From: Phlebotomus papatasi
Lineage: Eukaryota > Arthropoda > Insecta > Diptera > Psychodidae
Reading direction: 5' to 3'
Assembly (NCBI RefSeq): GCF_024763615.1
Contig: NC_077222.1
Coordinates: 97,249,417 to 97,313,416, forward strand
Length of the DNA stretch: 64,000 nt
Both the position numbers and the translations under genes were made by a program. How positions within the stretch are numbered: the first letter of the stretch is position 1; each line of letters begins with the position of its first letter. The notes beneath the pieces are model-generated. The model saw nothing but the letters and a program-made list of their open reading frames with translations. It did no database searches and was not told where the DNA came from. Below, piece after piece: positions 37,466 through 49,362 of this stretch.

Positions 37466-37873
37466 GGGAAAAGTACCCCGGATCGGAATGCTAAGAGACA
37501 TGCTCGATATTTAGTTGAAAATATAAGCCTCAAAATACTATTTGATGTTTTTGTGTATGCAAATCGGTATATTAGTGATGCATTTAACTATATCTGTGCG
37601 TTTGAACTTTAAAATTTTACAATAAAGTAATAAAAAACAGATGTAATTGCTACTGTGTACTCTGTACCTCGGATCGTCATAAATTTAATCAGGTGTCTCA
37701 CGAAAAATCGGCTTTATAAATTAAATCTGAACTAATGCACTGTATTCTTGTAAGAATTAAATGGTAAAAAGTAGCTAATAATTTTTTTAAAGTTCATTTT
37801 AATTGGTGCAATAATATGACAATAACTTGACGATCCGAGGAACACTGCCGATCGCTGGTGCTCTTCCCTTATA
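37466..37873. mobile_element. Possible AAGGGAA inverted-repeat element
   Basis: Imperfect ends AAGGGAAAAGTACCCCGGAT and a right end complementary to AAGGGAAGAGCACC. GATCGG/CGATCC motifs occur at both sides. Confidence 0.45.
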
Positions 37874-38334
37874 TGTTTTAGAAACCAAGTAGAAAACTTA
37901 TAGAAAATGTTTTACTTACTTATGTGGCCACTTACGTTCCTTTAAAAGTTAATTTTTATTTTTTTATTTTTTTTTTCAAATGAGTTCCCTGTAATCGGTA
38001 AATCTTATATATTTCAAAAAAAAATTATTTAAATGTAAAAAAATATTTTTTTCCATAAAAGTTGATTGTTTTTGATGCGTCAAAAGTTTGTTGCCTCATT
38101 TGAAAAAGTAATTCAAAATGGTCAAAACATGCAACCAATTAAATGCAAACCGGTTATATTTTGAGTTTATGTCATTTAAGAGGCAAATAGTGGATTTGTA
38201 CATTTCTAAACTTTTCAATAGTCAATAAATTCATATAAAAATGATGATAAATATAAGAAATAATGTGTTTCTTTGTTAATTTATAATTTAGGGTTCAAAT
38301 GGAAAGTTACAAAAAGTTAAAAGAAGAATGAATA

Positions 38335-38540
38335 TAGGGGTAAGAACTCTCCCTTCGAACGTTCATGCCTTCGAATAATGTGAATTTTCCTTTTTTCCTA
38401 AGAGACTTTCACATAATTATCAATAATTGATAATAAGCTAAATAATATTTAATAGAAATATGTAAGTTACTTAGGAAAAGTAAAAGAAAATTCACATTAT
38501 TCGAAAGCATGAACGTTCAAAGGGAGAGCACTTTCCCGTA
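38335..38540. mobile_element. TAGGGGAAAG palindromic MITE, copy 2
   Basis: Same family as 32690-32908 (CTCTCCCTTCGAACGTTCAT at left, mirrored at right). Confidence 0.9.
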
Positions 38541-38912
38541 TGTCGTTATTTGCCAAATTTTATGGAAACTCACGACAGGTTGTATATAAAAGTGTCAAAT
38601 TATAAATGCGGCAGAAGTGCATTTGACAAAGGCTACTGGCAAATCCAGGGTTTCGATTCAGAGGATTGTAAATGCTTTGCGAGTGTCTCTGATAATAAGT
38701 AACCCCATGATGTCTGCTCCAAAAATTCAGAGTCAGTTGGTTTAAGCTTCTATTTAAGCTTGCAGGAATGGTAATAAGTTGAAAAAAAGCGGATTATTAT
38801 CTGCTCTCTCTTCGAGTTCGAGCAGTAAAAGTACAAACTTTCAAAAACTTTTTAGTGGGTTACACAATTTACGAGCATTTTGTAAATTCAGAGCAGGAAT
38901 TTGTAAAGATTT

Positions 38913-39156
38913 CAATGAGAGAAATCCGAAAAAGTTAAAATAACATTCCGGAAATGTTAATTTTACCCTGCAGTATTGATCCGAAATCGGTGTAAATATT
39001 ATGCTTTTTAGGTGTATTAGGGGTTAAAGTTACCTTTTTTCATGTTAATTTTACCCTTAAAAAAATTAACACTAAAGAATGTTGGTATATTTTTACACCT
39101 AAAATGTGTTAAAGTTACGAGGAAAAAAAGTTAATCGCACCCCTTTTTTTTCAGTG
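38913..39156 (-). mobile_element. TA-type MITE, copy 2
   Basis: Same family as 25067-25330 in reverse orientation (shares GATCCGAAATCGGTGTAAAT-type and CTGCAGGGTAAAATTAAC-type phrases). The ends are slightly eroded. Confidence 0.9.
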
Positions 39157-39478
39157 CACGAACAGTTTAATGAATTATTTTTTCTGTGTATGCCTGTTTA
39201 TCAAAAAATAAATAAAATTTCTTTTATTAAAATTAAATTTTTGAATTATTTAACAATTTATTGTGTAACTCAGGGAAAAAAGTGTTAAATGCAATTCTTT
39301 TGAACAGTTGCAGCTTATTGTCCTGATTACTTTTACTCTGCGCGGAACTCACTCTACGTTCCACAATATTTTGCATATGTTATGGTAATTATTGAAAAGA
39401 AATCTCCGTCCGGTTTTTTACGGTTCCAAAAATGTCCATAGTCCCGGAATCCTCTGTATTCTTGATACTTGATTGGTT

Positions 39479-39652
39479 GCACTAGATGAAAATAATATAA
39501 GAAAATTGAAGAAATAAAACGAAAATGCGATAAACAGTGAGCAAAAAAACTACGAAAAACTGTAAAAAAAAATCCTACAGTTTTTTTGCTTACCGTTTAT
39601 TACATTTTCGCTTTATTTATTCAATTTTCTTATACTATTTTCACCTAGTGCC
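39479..39652. mobile_element. Palindromic element
   Basis: Arms GCACTAGATGAAAATAATAT and near-complement, continuing to AAACAGTGAGCAAAAAAAC mirrored around a short centre. About 75 bp per arm. Confidence 0.8.
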
Positions 39653-39940
39653 ACCGAGTATGAGACAAAGTAATATCGTAGTGGAAAATTTGCGTAAGAA
39701 TTGCAATGAAAATGCGTAAATCAACGAAATACGATGAGGGCTTTGACGGTGACGGTGAACATTTTACTGTCAATGTGATTCTGCTCTCAATCGTTAAAAA
39801 CCGTGCGCCAAGGTTTTCTGTAAAAGGTTTCTGTGTAATTTTGTAGTTAGTTTAAAATTAGGAATTTAATGTTGAAAAACTATAATTTCTATGTAAATAA
39901 AATTGTTTCAAAAGAAAGTAACCTTGTTAGTGTTAATCTT

Positions 39941-40072
39941 AGGGCCTCGACAGACTTGAGGATTAGTCGAGAGACGGCTTAGCGCAATTATATACGCAAT
40001 AATGTTTAAACTACTTTTCCATCATTTTCCACTAAGGCGCCTCTCGGCTTAAGTCGTAAGTCTGTCTAGGGC
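39941..40072. mobile_element. AGGGCCTCGACAGACTTGAG MITE
   Basis: Arms AGGGCCTCGACAGACTTGAG and an imperfect complement ending CTAGGGC, with GAGAGACGGCTTA mirrored inside. Confidence 0.85.
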
Positions 40073-40161
40073 ATTACGTTTCTTAGATAAGTCTTAAGCT
40101 ACTTGATAAGTCTCAAATTTAGTAAACTCCACAACTTAATTATTGTAGAAGCATTTCTCTT

Positions 40162-40300
40162 AACCGTTTAAGGACGAGAAGCTTTTTAATGACCGAAATT
40201 CAACTATTAAAATAAAACAGATAGGAAAATTAATTAAACGCCTAGCCTCAAAAACCATAGAAAATTCAATAGATACACATTCGATGTCGTTTATGTCTTC
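40162..40300. mobile_element. CCCTTTAAGGACGA-end MITE, truncated
   Basis: Starts AACCGTTTAAGGACGAGAAG and follows copy 1 for about 130 bp, then is cut by the LINE 3' end at 40300. Confidence 0.65.
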
Positions 40301-40520
40301 GGAAGAACTAGCAAAACTGAATCCGGCCTTTATAATGGAAATAATCCGGAAGCCTGCCTGGCTCAGTATACGTACACATAATCCTTAATCCAAGGATTGA
40401 ATGGGGATGCATAATAGGTCCATATTGAGGCCTGGGTGCAAATGACGAGCTGGCGAGGACATGAAGTTCGTGTTTGATGGAGAGGCTGATGTTGAAATCG
40501 CCGGTTGGGGCCAAGTGTAC
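40300..40520 (+). pseudogene. 3' end of an R1-like LINE
   Basis: Plus frame KLNPAFIMEIIRKPAWLSI followed by a stop matches the last residues of the element at 21.3 kb (RPVLMEFIRKNGWLNT). The sequence after the stop matches the 3' UTR at 21.7-21.8 kb. It truncates a CCCTTTAAGGACGA element that starts near 40162. Confidence 0.65.
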
Positions 40521-41954
40521 CAAAGTACACACATTTAAAACAAAAACAAAAAATGAGAGAATTTTATTGAGTAGTAAAAAGCTCTTTAACTAACGATTTT
40601 ATATGCTGCCTCAGACGGTTGAAGAAACATTTATTGGAATTTTCTTAAGGATAAAACAATGGTTTGAAAAATTTCCAATTGATTGGATATAATAGGCAGT
40701 CAATGGAAAATGTGATCCTTCTTGATTTTTTTTATTGAACAACAATCCTCAAGTCGTAAAAGAATGAAACAATAAAGTCAAGGGTCGAATTTTTTGTCCA
40801 CTGCAGAAGAAAAAACTTAAGTAAAATCCTTAAATTTCTCTCAAAAAACTTTTGAAAGCATAAAAAATCGTATAGTTTTTCTTAAAGTATATTTCCTATC
40901 AGAAGAACATTTTCTGTAACTTCCTAAGCAGATTTATTACCATTCTTAAAGGGTTATGCTTAGTTTAGTTATAACAATGGTAAACTAAATTTTTCTTTTC
41001 AGTGTATCCGTTACTCTTTCATGCTCTCCCATGTGTTTTATTGCACATCCGAGGCCTCTTTACATTGAGTAAGAGCTCCAAAAGGGTGTCTCTCTACATC
41101 ATCTGTCCCAAAAAGAGGCTCCCTCCTCCAGGACAATTTTCTGCGGACTAGAAAAGCGCGCGCGAATCCCCCAAAAACTGAAAAGTACGGTGTATGGAGT
41201 CCGTAGCGAGAACGAAACATGCCCATTTTTATGAAAATTGAAATGTCATGTTGTACACAATTTATGTGTTGTGAATCATCTTTGGATAGGTATTACATGA
41301 GCTTTTATACGAAAAAAAATTAACAGCGCAAAAATGTCTTGCATCATTCATTGAATTTTTTTCACTCAATAAATTTTCCATCCTGTCCGGGAAACGGAAG
41401 GAAAAAAACAAGAGTTTATGAGTTTATGCCGTGAAATAAACTTCCATCCAATAGACTTTCCACGCAACAGAATGTAAAACAGTGACCAAGCAAATTTTCC
41501 AATTAGTTTTGTATTTTAGCATTGTTTTTTTCTTTCACTCAAGACTTTCCCCAAGGATTTGATGACGAGGATTCTTCTTAAGAACAATATAATAAGTTTA
41601 AGAAGTCAGGATCAATTAAAAAAAATTCTCATAATTGTAAGAGAGTATATTGTGGCTCAAGTGTAGTAAATCCAGGGACACAATTAGTGCTTGGACAGCA
41701 AAATCAATCAATCAATTAGCGTAATTAGTTCACAATTAAATGGACAATCAATTCAGTTGGAATCAGCACCGCACAGCATCATTAAATTTGTCGTAAAACA
41801 AATAAGAAATAAATATAACAGCAATTGCTGTGATAAAGAAATGGTCAAGTGAATAATAAATTCGCGAAATGCTCACACAAAATGCCCTGAAAATGCAGGA
41901 GAAAATGGGGTGTCTTTTAAATAGGATGTTTTTCTCTTATGGAACTTCGCCCTA
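40521..41954. other. Low-repeat stretch, no gene recognised
   Basis: A GC-richer patch at 41040-41225 with AAAGCGCGCGCGAATCC. The minus frame there has no recognised motif. Confidence 0.4.
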
Positions 41955-42175
41955 TAGGGGAAAGGACTCTCCCTTCGAACGTTCATGCCTTCGAATATCA
42001 TGAATTTCTCTTACTTTTCCTAAGAGACTTACACATAATTACTACATAATTATCAATAATTGAGTATAAACCGTATAAATTAACTAATATTTAATGTAAG
42101 TTTCTTAGAAAAAATAAAAGAAAATTGGCATTATTCAAAGGCATGAACTTTCGAAGGGAGAGCACTTTCCCCTAC
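41955..42175. mobile_element. TAGGGGAAAG palindromic MITE, copy 3
   Basis: Same family. The right end TTTCCCCTA is intact and mirrors the left end. Confidence 0.9.
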
Positions 42176-42244
42176 CTGATGCAACTTTTAGCTCCACAAA
42201 ACAATTGTGGAAAAAAAAGACCAAAAGCTCTAATTCTAAGTTGT

Positions 42245-42440
42245 CCTAATACAAAAGTAGGGGAAAGCTTTACAGTTTCGCACACACTGTGGCTTTGAAC
42301 ACTTTAAAATTTCCCATAATCCTTTAATAAATTAGGTCTGATTTTTTAAAAGAAATTTGAGAAAAATATGAAGTGTTCGAAGCTAGAGCCAGAGTATGTT
42401 CTGTGCGAAGCCTGAAGTCTTCCGCAACCCCACATCCCCC
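42245..42440. repeat. Dispersed TAGGGGAAAGC repeat
   Basis: Begins GTAGGGGAAAGCTTT and shares AAATATGAAGT-GTTCGAAGCTAGA-type sequence with 17560-17640 (GTTTTCGAACCTAGTG). The ends are poorly defined. Confidence 0.45.
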
Positions 42441-42687
42441 TATATAATTTCAACAATGGTCCAATTAAGGGATCTTGCTCACGAATTAGAATATTGTGCT
42501 TATTTTATCACGACCTTATTATTTTTCATGTTAAAGGCTTATTTGCTCATAACTAAAATTTAGTTCTATTAAATATTTCAATTCCATCATGTTAATTTAT
42601 AGAATTAGCTAAAGTTTCGATTCTCTTAAAAATGTTCAAGTTCAACCTAATCAGGGAGCTTGATAAAGCTAGTGGACTCAAATATTA

Positions 42688-42880
42688 GCGGAAAGTGGTC
42701 TGCCTTTGAATGCGGCAACCTTTAGACATTCATTTTTTTCTTATTTCCCAAAGCAAAAATTCTATTTTGTTAATTGATGTTAATAGAAAATAGTTAGTTG
42801 TATTGACTATAGTTTAGAAAATAGTTTAGAAAAATTGAAATATTCAAAGGCTGCCGCATTCAAAGGCAGGCCACTTTCCC
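42688..42880. mobile_element. GGAAAGTGG palindromic MITE
   Basis: Arms GCGGAAAGTGGTCTGCCTTT and the near-complement, then GAATGCGGCA mirrored. Ends resemble the GGAAAG termini of nearby families. Confidence 0.85.
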
Positions 42881-43444
42881 ATATTGATCTCTGGATAAAT
42901 CATCATTGTTTAACAATTAATTTAAACAAATTCATAAACGATCTAAAGTAATCAAAGACCTTTCCAACAAATTCAAACTTGTAATAATCGGTTGAGAAAT
43001 ACGCTGCCGGAAGCTTTTTAAACCTTTAAGAACTAAAGGGTCAAAAATTGGAGGTCATAAAGCATTTTTTTTTTCTGTCTTTAAAGTAAAACATACCTTT
43101 AGATAACCATAAGAATTTTATTTTGTGTCACCGATGATCCAAATAGCATTAAAAGATTAAAATTACACTTTAAAAAGAAATTCTAAAGGAGGAAATACCC
43201 ATGCAACACTTTAATTTAAAGGCATATTACCTTCATATGTACTCACTCTGGCTCTAAACAGAAGTCGAAATCAAAACGTCTCTAATTAAAACATCGAAAT
43301 AGTATGGAATAATGAACAGTATGAAAAGTATGAAAAGTATCGAATAATAACATGCCGGTTATTGCTCAATAATAATTTTCCGTCAAAACTACTCTAAGAT
43401 TCTTTCCATCCGACTCAAAAATTATGCGTCAAATGAAGTGAAAT

Positions 43445-43646
43445 CGGTACCGACCAAAAACCCGAAAACCAAAATCACATACGCCAAAATCCCAAAAAGC
43501 CGAAATCTTTAATGGGTCGAAATCCCGAATTGATCAAGATCCCGAAAAACCAAAAACCCGAAAGCCAAAATCAAACCATATCAGGATTTTGGCGTTCTGG
43601 ATTGTGGCGTTCTGGATTTTGGCTTTCGGGACTTTGACCGGTACCC
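43445..43646. mobile_element. CCCGAAAGCCAAAAT-array element, copy 3
   Basis: Ends GGTACCGACC and GACCGGTACC. Almost the whole length is made of opposed CCCGAAARCCAAAAT-like units; the unique core of copies 1 and 2 is missing. Confidence 0.85.
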
Positions 43647-43654
43647 AGTGAAAT

Positions 43655-43925
43655 GACTTTCAGGAGTTCCAGAGCGCAAAAGCGGTGGCAAAAAGTCCCA
43701 GGCTTTGCGAAGTGCTCGAACTCGTGACTTAGATGCTATACCTCAAAAGCACTTTCTTTTCATTTACCATTAACCGGTTCTCAACTGATTTGAACCGATT
43801 CATAAATCATTCTAAAAATCCCCTATAATAATTTTAAGAGCAATAGAATAGATTCTCAGATTAAAATTAGTTACAGGTTATGAACCGGTTCGGAACGGAT
43901 TGGACCCGGTTCAGACTCCAAGGTG
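43655..43925 (-). repeat. AACCGGTT-rich dispersed repeat, copy 3
   Basis: Reverse copy with CTTTGCGAAGTGCTCGAACT, GACTTAGATGCTATACCTC and AACCGGTTCTCAAC. It lies directly beside a CCCGAAAGCC-array element, as copy 1 does. Confidence 0.65.
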
Positions 43926-45095
43926 GGCCTTAGCATAATTTAATTTAGATCAACATTTTTTTATCAATCTAAATTATATATTGATATTGATATTGATGTA
44001 GCCCCATCTCCCCCTATTCGATATAATCTAAAAATCAGACCCAACTTATGCAGGGGTTTCTTGAAAATCCCATGTGACTATCTCTAACCCTTTGATCTCT
44101 GTCGTAACGAGCAAACCGACAAACATCATATCATCAAGTTCAGAAAATCAATGAATTATACACATTGCTATCTCTCTGAATTCGAGCAATAGAAGAAAGA
44201 CAGAAATTGAAACTATTTGCTGATTCAGACACAACGAGACAGTTCTAAAAAAAAAAAGAACTTTCACATTTCTCCCTTCAGCCACATTTCCTCGTCACAT
44301 TTTTTTCTGTTGTATTCTTCAAACCCCCTTTTAGTTCTTTGTCTCCCCTTTTTTCTCCTGGTTGATTTTTGTGTCATCAGCTCCGGCATTTAACCCGGAG
44401 GGAGAGCTAGAATTCAGGCGGGCAAATTCAGCCATTCCCCACAATATTTATTTGCTAGTGAAATGTATTCTTCAGGCACTTCTCGCTCAATTCTCTTCAT
44501 CTCTATATATGTATTTTATCGATTTGCAAAGATAGATACTATCGTCCATGATGTTGGGGAGTCCACATTGTCCAAGAGATGGAGAAATGGTGTGAATTGC
44601 GGCATCATGTGCTCTACTACTGAATGTATTTTCACACAACCCTCTAAATCCCAAAATTATCTTCGCGTATGAATGAGAATGTTATTTTCTAGGCCCGGCA
44701 AAACCAAATGCGCCACCAAAGACCCACATGAGACATGCTTTTGGGTATGAAGAGTTGGGTAGAAATTAGCAGACTTGTAATTAGAAACTTAATCTCTTCT
44801 CTCCTGAACTTTGTGATGTAAATTACCAAAGTGCAGTGAACAGCAAAGTCATAAAATATGCAGAAATGAGCTTTTCTAAATGCATAAATTGCTCCTGGTT
44901 TGCACGTTATGCATAGAAAGTAATAGGCCTCTTAAAAGTCATCAGGAATTACCAATATGAAATTTGGACTATTCATATAAAATATTATTGTTTTGGTTAA
45001 GTATCTCAATTGCAGGAAGTTTTATTTTAATGTCTCTATTAAATAAATTTTATCAGACATATGTACGTTCACAAATATTTTAATTTAATTTGATC
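43926..45095. other. Low-repeat stretch, no gene recognised
   Basis: Unique-looking sequence. The frame at 44463-44672 has no motif. Confidence 0.4.
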
Positions 45096-45103
45096 AATCA
45101 CAC

Positions 45104-45233
45104 CAGAGGTGTGCAAGAAACCGTTGAAACCGAATTAACGTCAAATGAAACATGTACGTCAATGGTCAAAACGCTACTATAACAAACTTATTTTGACGTT
45201 AATTCGGTTTCAACGGTTTCTTGCACACCTCTG
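45104..45233. mobile_element. hAT-type MITE with 8 bp target duplication
   Basis: Arms of about 41 bp start CAGAGGTGTGCAAGAAACC and end with the complement. Perfect 8 bp direct repeats AATCACAC flank it (45096-45103, 45234-45241). An end of the CAGAGGTG type with 8 bp duplication is typical of the hAT superfamily. Confidence 0.95.
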
Positions 45234-45241
45234 AATCACAC

Positions 45242-47044
45242 CTAATCTATTTACTTAATTTTCATCTAAATATAGGGTGTGTTAGAAAAACCTCTCTAGA
45301 CATGTTTACTTTGGGATAAACAGGTCCTTTTTGTAGCTCTGCAAAGCTCTGGTCGAATACAAAACAATAAAATTAGTATAAGGATTTTTACATTATTTTG
45401 CTCTGGGGGTTAGTAAAGACGCCAAGACGGTGACGGAAACTCACAGTGAGTAAATCAGGAGTCCCCAGAGAACACAAAAGCCAAAATTTTGTTAACATTT
45501 TGCTGAAATTTACCAAAAACTACAGTAGAGCCCCGCTATAGGCCATATTTGGTTCCAGATTTGACATTTGGTCGCACTTATAGTCCATGTCATTTTTTAA
45601 AATTATCAACGACTTTTAGTATTGAAATTTATACGACGGTTTCCACTTTCTTTTCGATTGTGGTACTTGTCCCTCGCTCTCTTCATTATGGATCACAATT
45701 ATCACAACTACTCAATAAAGTTTGCCAAAAATATTAAAATAATTATGACAACATTTCATGTCGCGTACTAAAAAACATAACCTAACTTAAGATCAGTGTT
45801 TTGAAATCAACGATCAAGATTTGTGTCAAAGATTGCCGTTCACATTAAATATTAAATTAAATAATCCAATAAAAAATTTAAAAAGGTAATAAAAATTATT
45901 TTTTCGTTTCAATATGCTTGTAAATTGAGTGATCCAATTAAAAGACCATTTGATCTAATTAGCGAAAAGGCGATCCACTTAGTGAACGCTAACTTATTTC
46001 AGTATTATCATTATTTTATATTTAATATTTTTAATTTTTTTTATATTTGGTTTCTGAATGATACAATGAATAATTCAATTTAATTCAATTTATTTAATTT
46101 AATATACGACAAACTTTCTTCTGTACAAAATTGGCCCTATAAAATAATGTAAGGTAAATTAGGAGCCTGCAGAGGCCACATGACTCAGGATAAGCTCTCT
46201 CTTTAATAATTAATAATTCTATGGATTTAGAAGAAGTAAAAAATAATTTCATCAGTCCAAAAACAAGCGTTTAAGTAGCACTCTAAAGAAAACGATCCGG
46301 TTACACTGCACCTTACTGTATATTGTTTACCGTGTGAACTGGGGAGCAAACTTAAAGTCAAGTAAAAAACAAGTAATTCCCGAAAAAAATTATGCAATTA
46401 TTGCTATTCAACCGATTCATTACTGATGAAAACCGATTTAGTCTAGTTTGAAATTTTGACACCTTTCCAAAAAATTCAAATTTAACTAAATCGTATGAAG
46501 AATGAGCTCCCCAAAAAGAGTTGAATATTTTTTACCTTTCAATAATTCAAAATGGTGAATCTCCCGGTCATAGGTACGTATTGTCGAAATATTGGCCCGG
46601 ACCACCTTCAAAGCATATCCAAAAAAAAGAAATCGTAGAAGACGTTTTCGATATAAACCGGAAAAAACATGGTTTTGGAGGAAACGAAGGGTAAAAAAGA
46701 AAAAAAACGTTTGAAGATAATGTTTTTCTATTGGGGGTCACCGAAAACCGGAATTTATTATGTTTTACCGTTTAAGCTCCAGAGCTGTGACAAGTTGAAA
46801 AAATGGATTAATACAAGTTATATAACTTGACTTTGAGCAGTAAAAAAAAGAACATTACAATTTACCTCTTACATTCATTTATAATTTGTAAAACCGAGAC
46901 ATACAACCAGAGAAGGGACATTTTCACCGTTTCGTCCTGAAGGTTTCAATGCTGAGACCGTGGTAGACGCATGGAAGATGGGAAAAATCAAGTATAAGAT
47001 GAAAATAAATTCAAAAAAATATAAAAATAAGAAGTTCAATACTT
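45242..47044. other. AT-rich, no gene recognised
   Basis: Includes a phrase TAGAGCCCCGCTATAGGCC near 45526 that may begin a decayed repeat. Frames are short and unsupported. Confidence 0.4.
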
Positions 47045-47722
47045 AGGGTAAGTGTGCCAAATTCCGGCCAGCTTGCAATTCCGGCCACATTTTTTGTTCC
47101 TCAAGCTTCCATTAATTTTTAGTTTTTGTATACTCTAGAGAATATACAATGCAAAAACAATAACAAAACATATCGCTTCGACGAGCAGATCTGAAACAGC
47201 CATTGGAAGAATTTCAGAAGGGCAAGGAACGATGAGAATGAAGGTGGCCGGAATAGGCCATCAATGCTATGTCTACATTTTTATTCATTTTAAAATGTAT
47301 TAAGAACGGTTTTAAAGAAAATAAATACACTGAGAAAAAAAGAGGGTGCGATTAACTTTTTTTCTCATAACTTTAACACCTTTTAGGTGTAAAAATATAT
47401 CAACATTTTTAATGTTAATTTTGCACCTTTTTAAGTGTAAAATTAACATGAAAAAGGGTAACTTTAACCCCCAATAGACCTAAAAAGGGTAATATTTACA
47501 CCGATTTCGGATCAATACTGCAGGGTAAAATTAACATTTTCGGAATGTTATTTTAACTTTTTCGGATTTCTCTCAGTGTACGATAAAATGTCTACAAGGT
47601 TGCAAGCAACACTCCTAATAAAAAATAACAAAAAAAATCTATTTGTATTTAAAATAGTACATTTCCAACTTGAGACTTTAGTGCTTGCATGCAACTATGC
47701 CAAAATTTGGCACACTTACCCT
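47045..47722. mobile_element. AGGGTAAGTGTGCC element carrying a nested MITE
   Basis: Ends AGGGTAAGTGTGCCAAATT and its complement (about 20 bp). Without the nested insert it would be about 425 bp. It contains GCCGG-rich inner ends. Confidence 0.8.
47328..47578 (+). mobile_element. TA-flanked MITE, copy 3, nested
   Basis: Intact ends CACTGAGAAAA and TTTCTCTCAGTG with TA on both sides. It sits inside the element at 47045-47722. Confidence 0.92.
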
Positions 47723-48880
47723 ATGTCTTTACAAGAGAGGTCAAACTTATATAAAATTTATAGAATAGTTTTAAAGAAAATTTTGAAAAATCGGTATTTC
47801 TTTTGCCAAAACTTAAATGAGAGTTTTCCTACTAATGATCAAATTTGATTCTTTTTTTACTGAAGAAAGAGATACAGTCTTAACAATTTTTTCTAAATTT
47901 TCGTCTTATAAATCAAAAATAAAAAACAACAGCTTTTTGAAATTAATACACCGTAATTAGCGTCCCCATTTGTATTTCTTACACAAATAAATAATTAGTC
48001 CAGAGCAATAAACAATTACAGACAATTTTTCAAACTATCTTACAATAATTCATTACCTCATTTTATTTTGTGATGTCTTTCTCGCATGAGACATTCCCAC
48101 TGGAAAGTTCTTGAATGTGGAAAAGAGTTGCAGACCTCTTCTTTCTGACACATCCTTTATCTCACCACAACGGGTCATTATTAATTTGTCGTTTGCAAAA
48201 AAACTTGCTACTTTTTCCTTCTGCTTTTTTCCAGGAAAACACCTTACTCTATTTAATTCCACTTTTTTCTCCAAGTCAATTGCAAAGAGCCAAAAGAGAA
48301 AATGCGGAAAAATAATTTCACCCAGTTATTTGCTCAAAGAATAAAATATAAGAGAAAAATTGAATTTATTCTAATTAGCTTTTTTTTTTGATGTAGCAGT
48401 AAATAATTAAAAAATTGTGTGGTTGTTTATTGGATAATTCGGGTTTTGTCAACTGAAAAAAATTCAAATTTCTCGTCCATGCGCAGAGTCAAGACACAAA
48501 CCCCATCCAGTAATTCTCAAACTGTGATCCGTGTAAATTTGGAATTTTTATTGAAGTCAAAGTGTAATGTGAACAATTTGGTGACGGACATTATTTACAA
48601 TTTTATTATTTGATATGATTAATTTTCTTATTCTTATTAAAATTTAAATGGACGTTACAACGTTCAATAAGGTGCGTATATAATTAAATTTTCACCTCTA
48701 ATTCTTTTTTTTTTGTATATTCGATGCTCTCGTAAATTCAACAGATATTGGTGTTAAGAATTATTTACAGTCTAAGATCATTGATTAAGACTATTAACTA
48801 CTTAATACAGTAAGGTGTATAGTAATACCAACGAAATTTTACATAAAATTCACTTTTTGCTAAGAGAAATGTGCGTGAGA
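47723..48880. other. 3' flank of the aminopeptidase P gene
   Basis: Contains AATAAA signals on the minus strand near 48546 and 48602, about 280-340 bp after the stop. The remainder is AT-rich with overlapping short frames (48053-48344) and no supported gene. Confidence 0.4.
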
Positions 48881-49362
48881 TTAGAGCATGGTTCGGACCA
48901 GTGCGAAGAATGTGAAGATGGTAAGTGTTCGACTAGTAAATCCAACAGAATTTCCCGTATTAGCTTCCTGGGCATTGCGATACTCCTTCTCTGGCAAATA
49001 CTCAATGATGTGCTTTGTCTTGTTCATCATCCAGTAGAAAGCTTGCATTTTGGTCTGCCTCTTGAGTTCAGCTCCAACGAGATCCCGAATTTGTGCATTG
49101 TATTCATTAAGCCACCGTTTCTCCTGACTACTGAGCATAGTCCGATCGATAAGTTTAGGTTCAAATGGAACCAAAGTGACGTCCTTAAAGGCTAAAAATC
49201 GCTTTCCAGTCGGATGAACTTTTCCGGTATCAACAACTTCAATTACATTCTTCAATTTAACTCCAAAATCGAAACTTCTATAGAGCCCTGGTTCATTAGA
49301 CAAGAAGTAGCCCTCCTTGAAGGTATACCGATGCTTCGTTGTATGTGCAATTGTTATAGGAG
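48881..49362 (-). CDS. Aminopeptidase P, terminal exon
   Basis: Joins through a split Ser codon and encodes PITIAHTTKHRYTFKEGYFL, SNEPGLY, FGVKLKNVIEVV and the family C-terminal domain, including FEPKLIDRTMLSSQEKRWLN. The metal-ligand Glu of SNEPG is kept. The second Glu (family pattern G-I/V-R-L/I-E-N/D) is Lys at 49250-49252. The protein ends with small residues (NTGNSVG) and a hydrophobic segment LTIFTFFALV, resembling a GPI-attachment signal as known for XPNPEP2. Upstream intron 49363-49421 is 59 bp. Confidence 0.93.

Noticed and set aside
48053..48344. Three overlapping frames downstream of the aminopeptidase gene
   Set aside because: Both strands are open at once with low-complexity lysine/phenylalanine content; probably chance.
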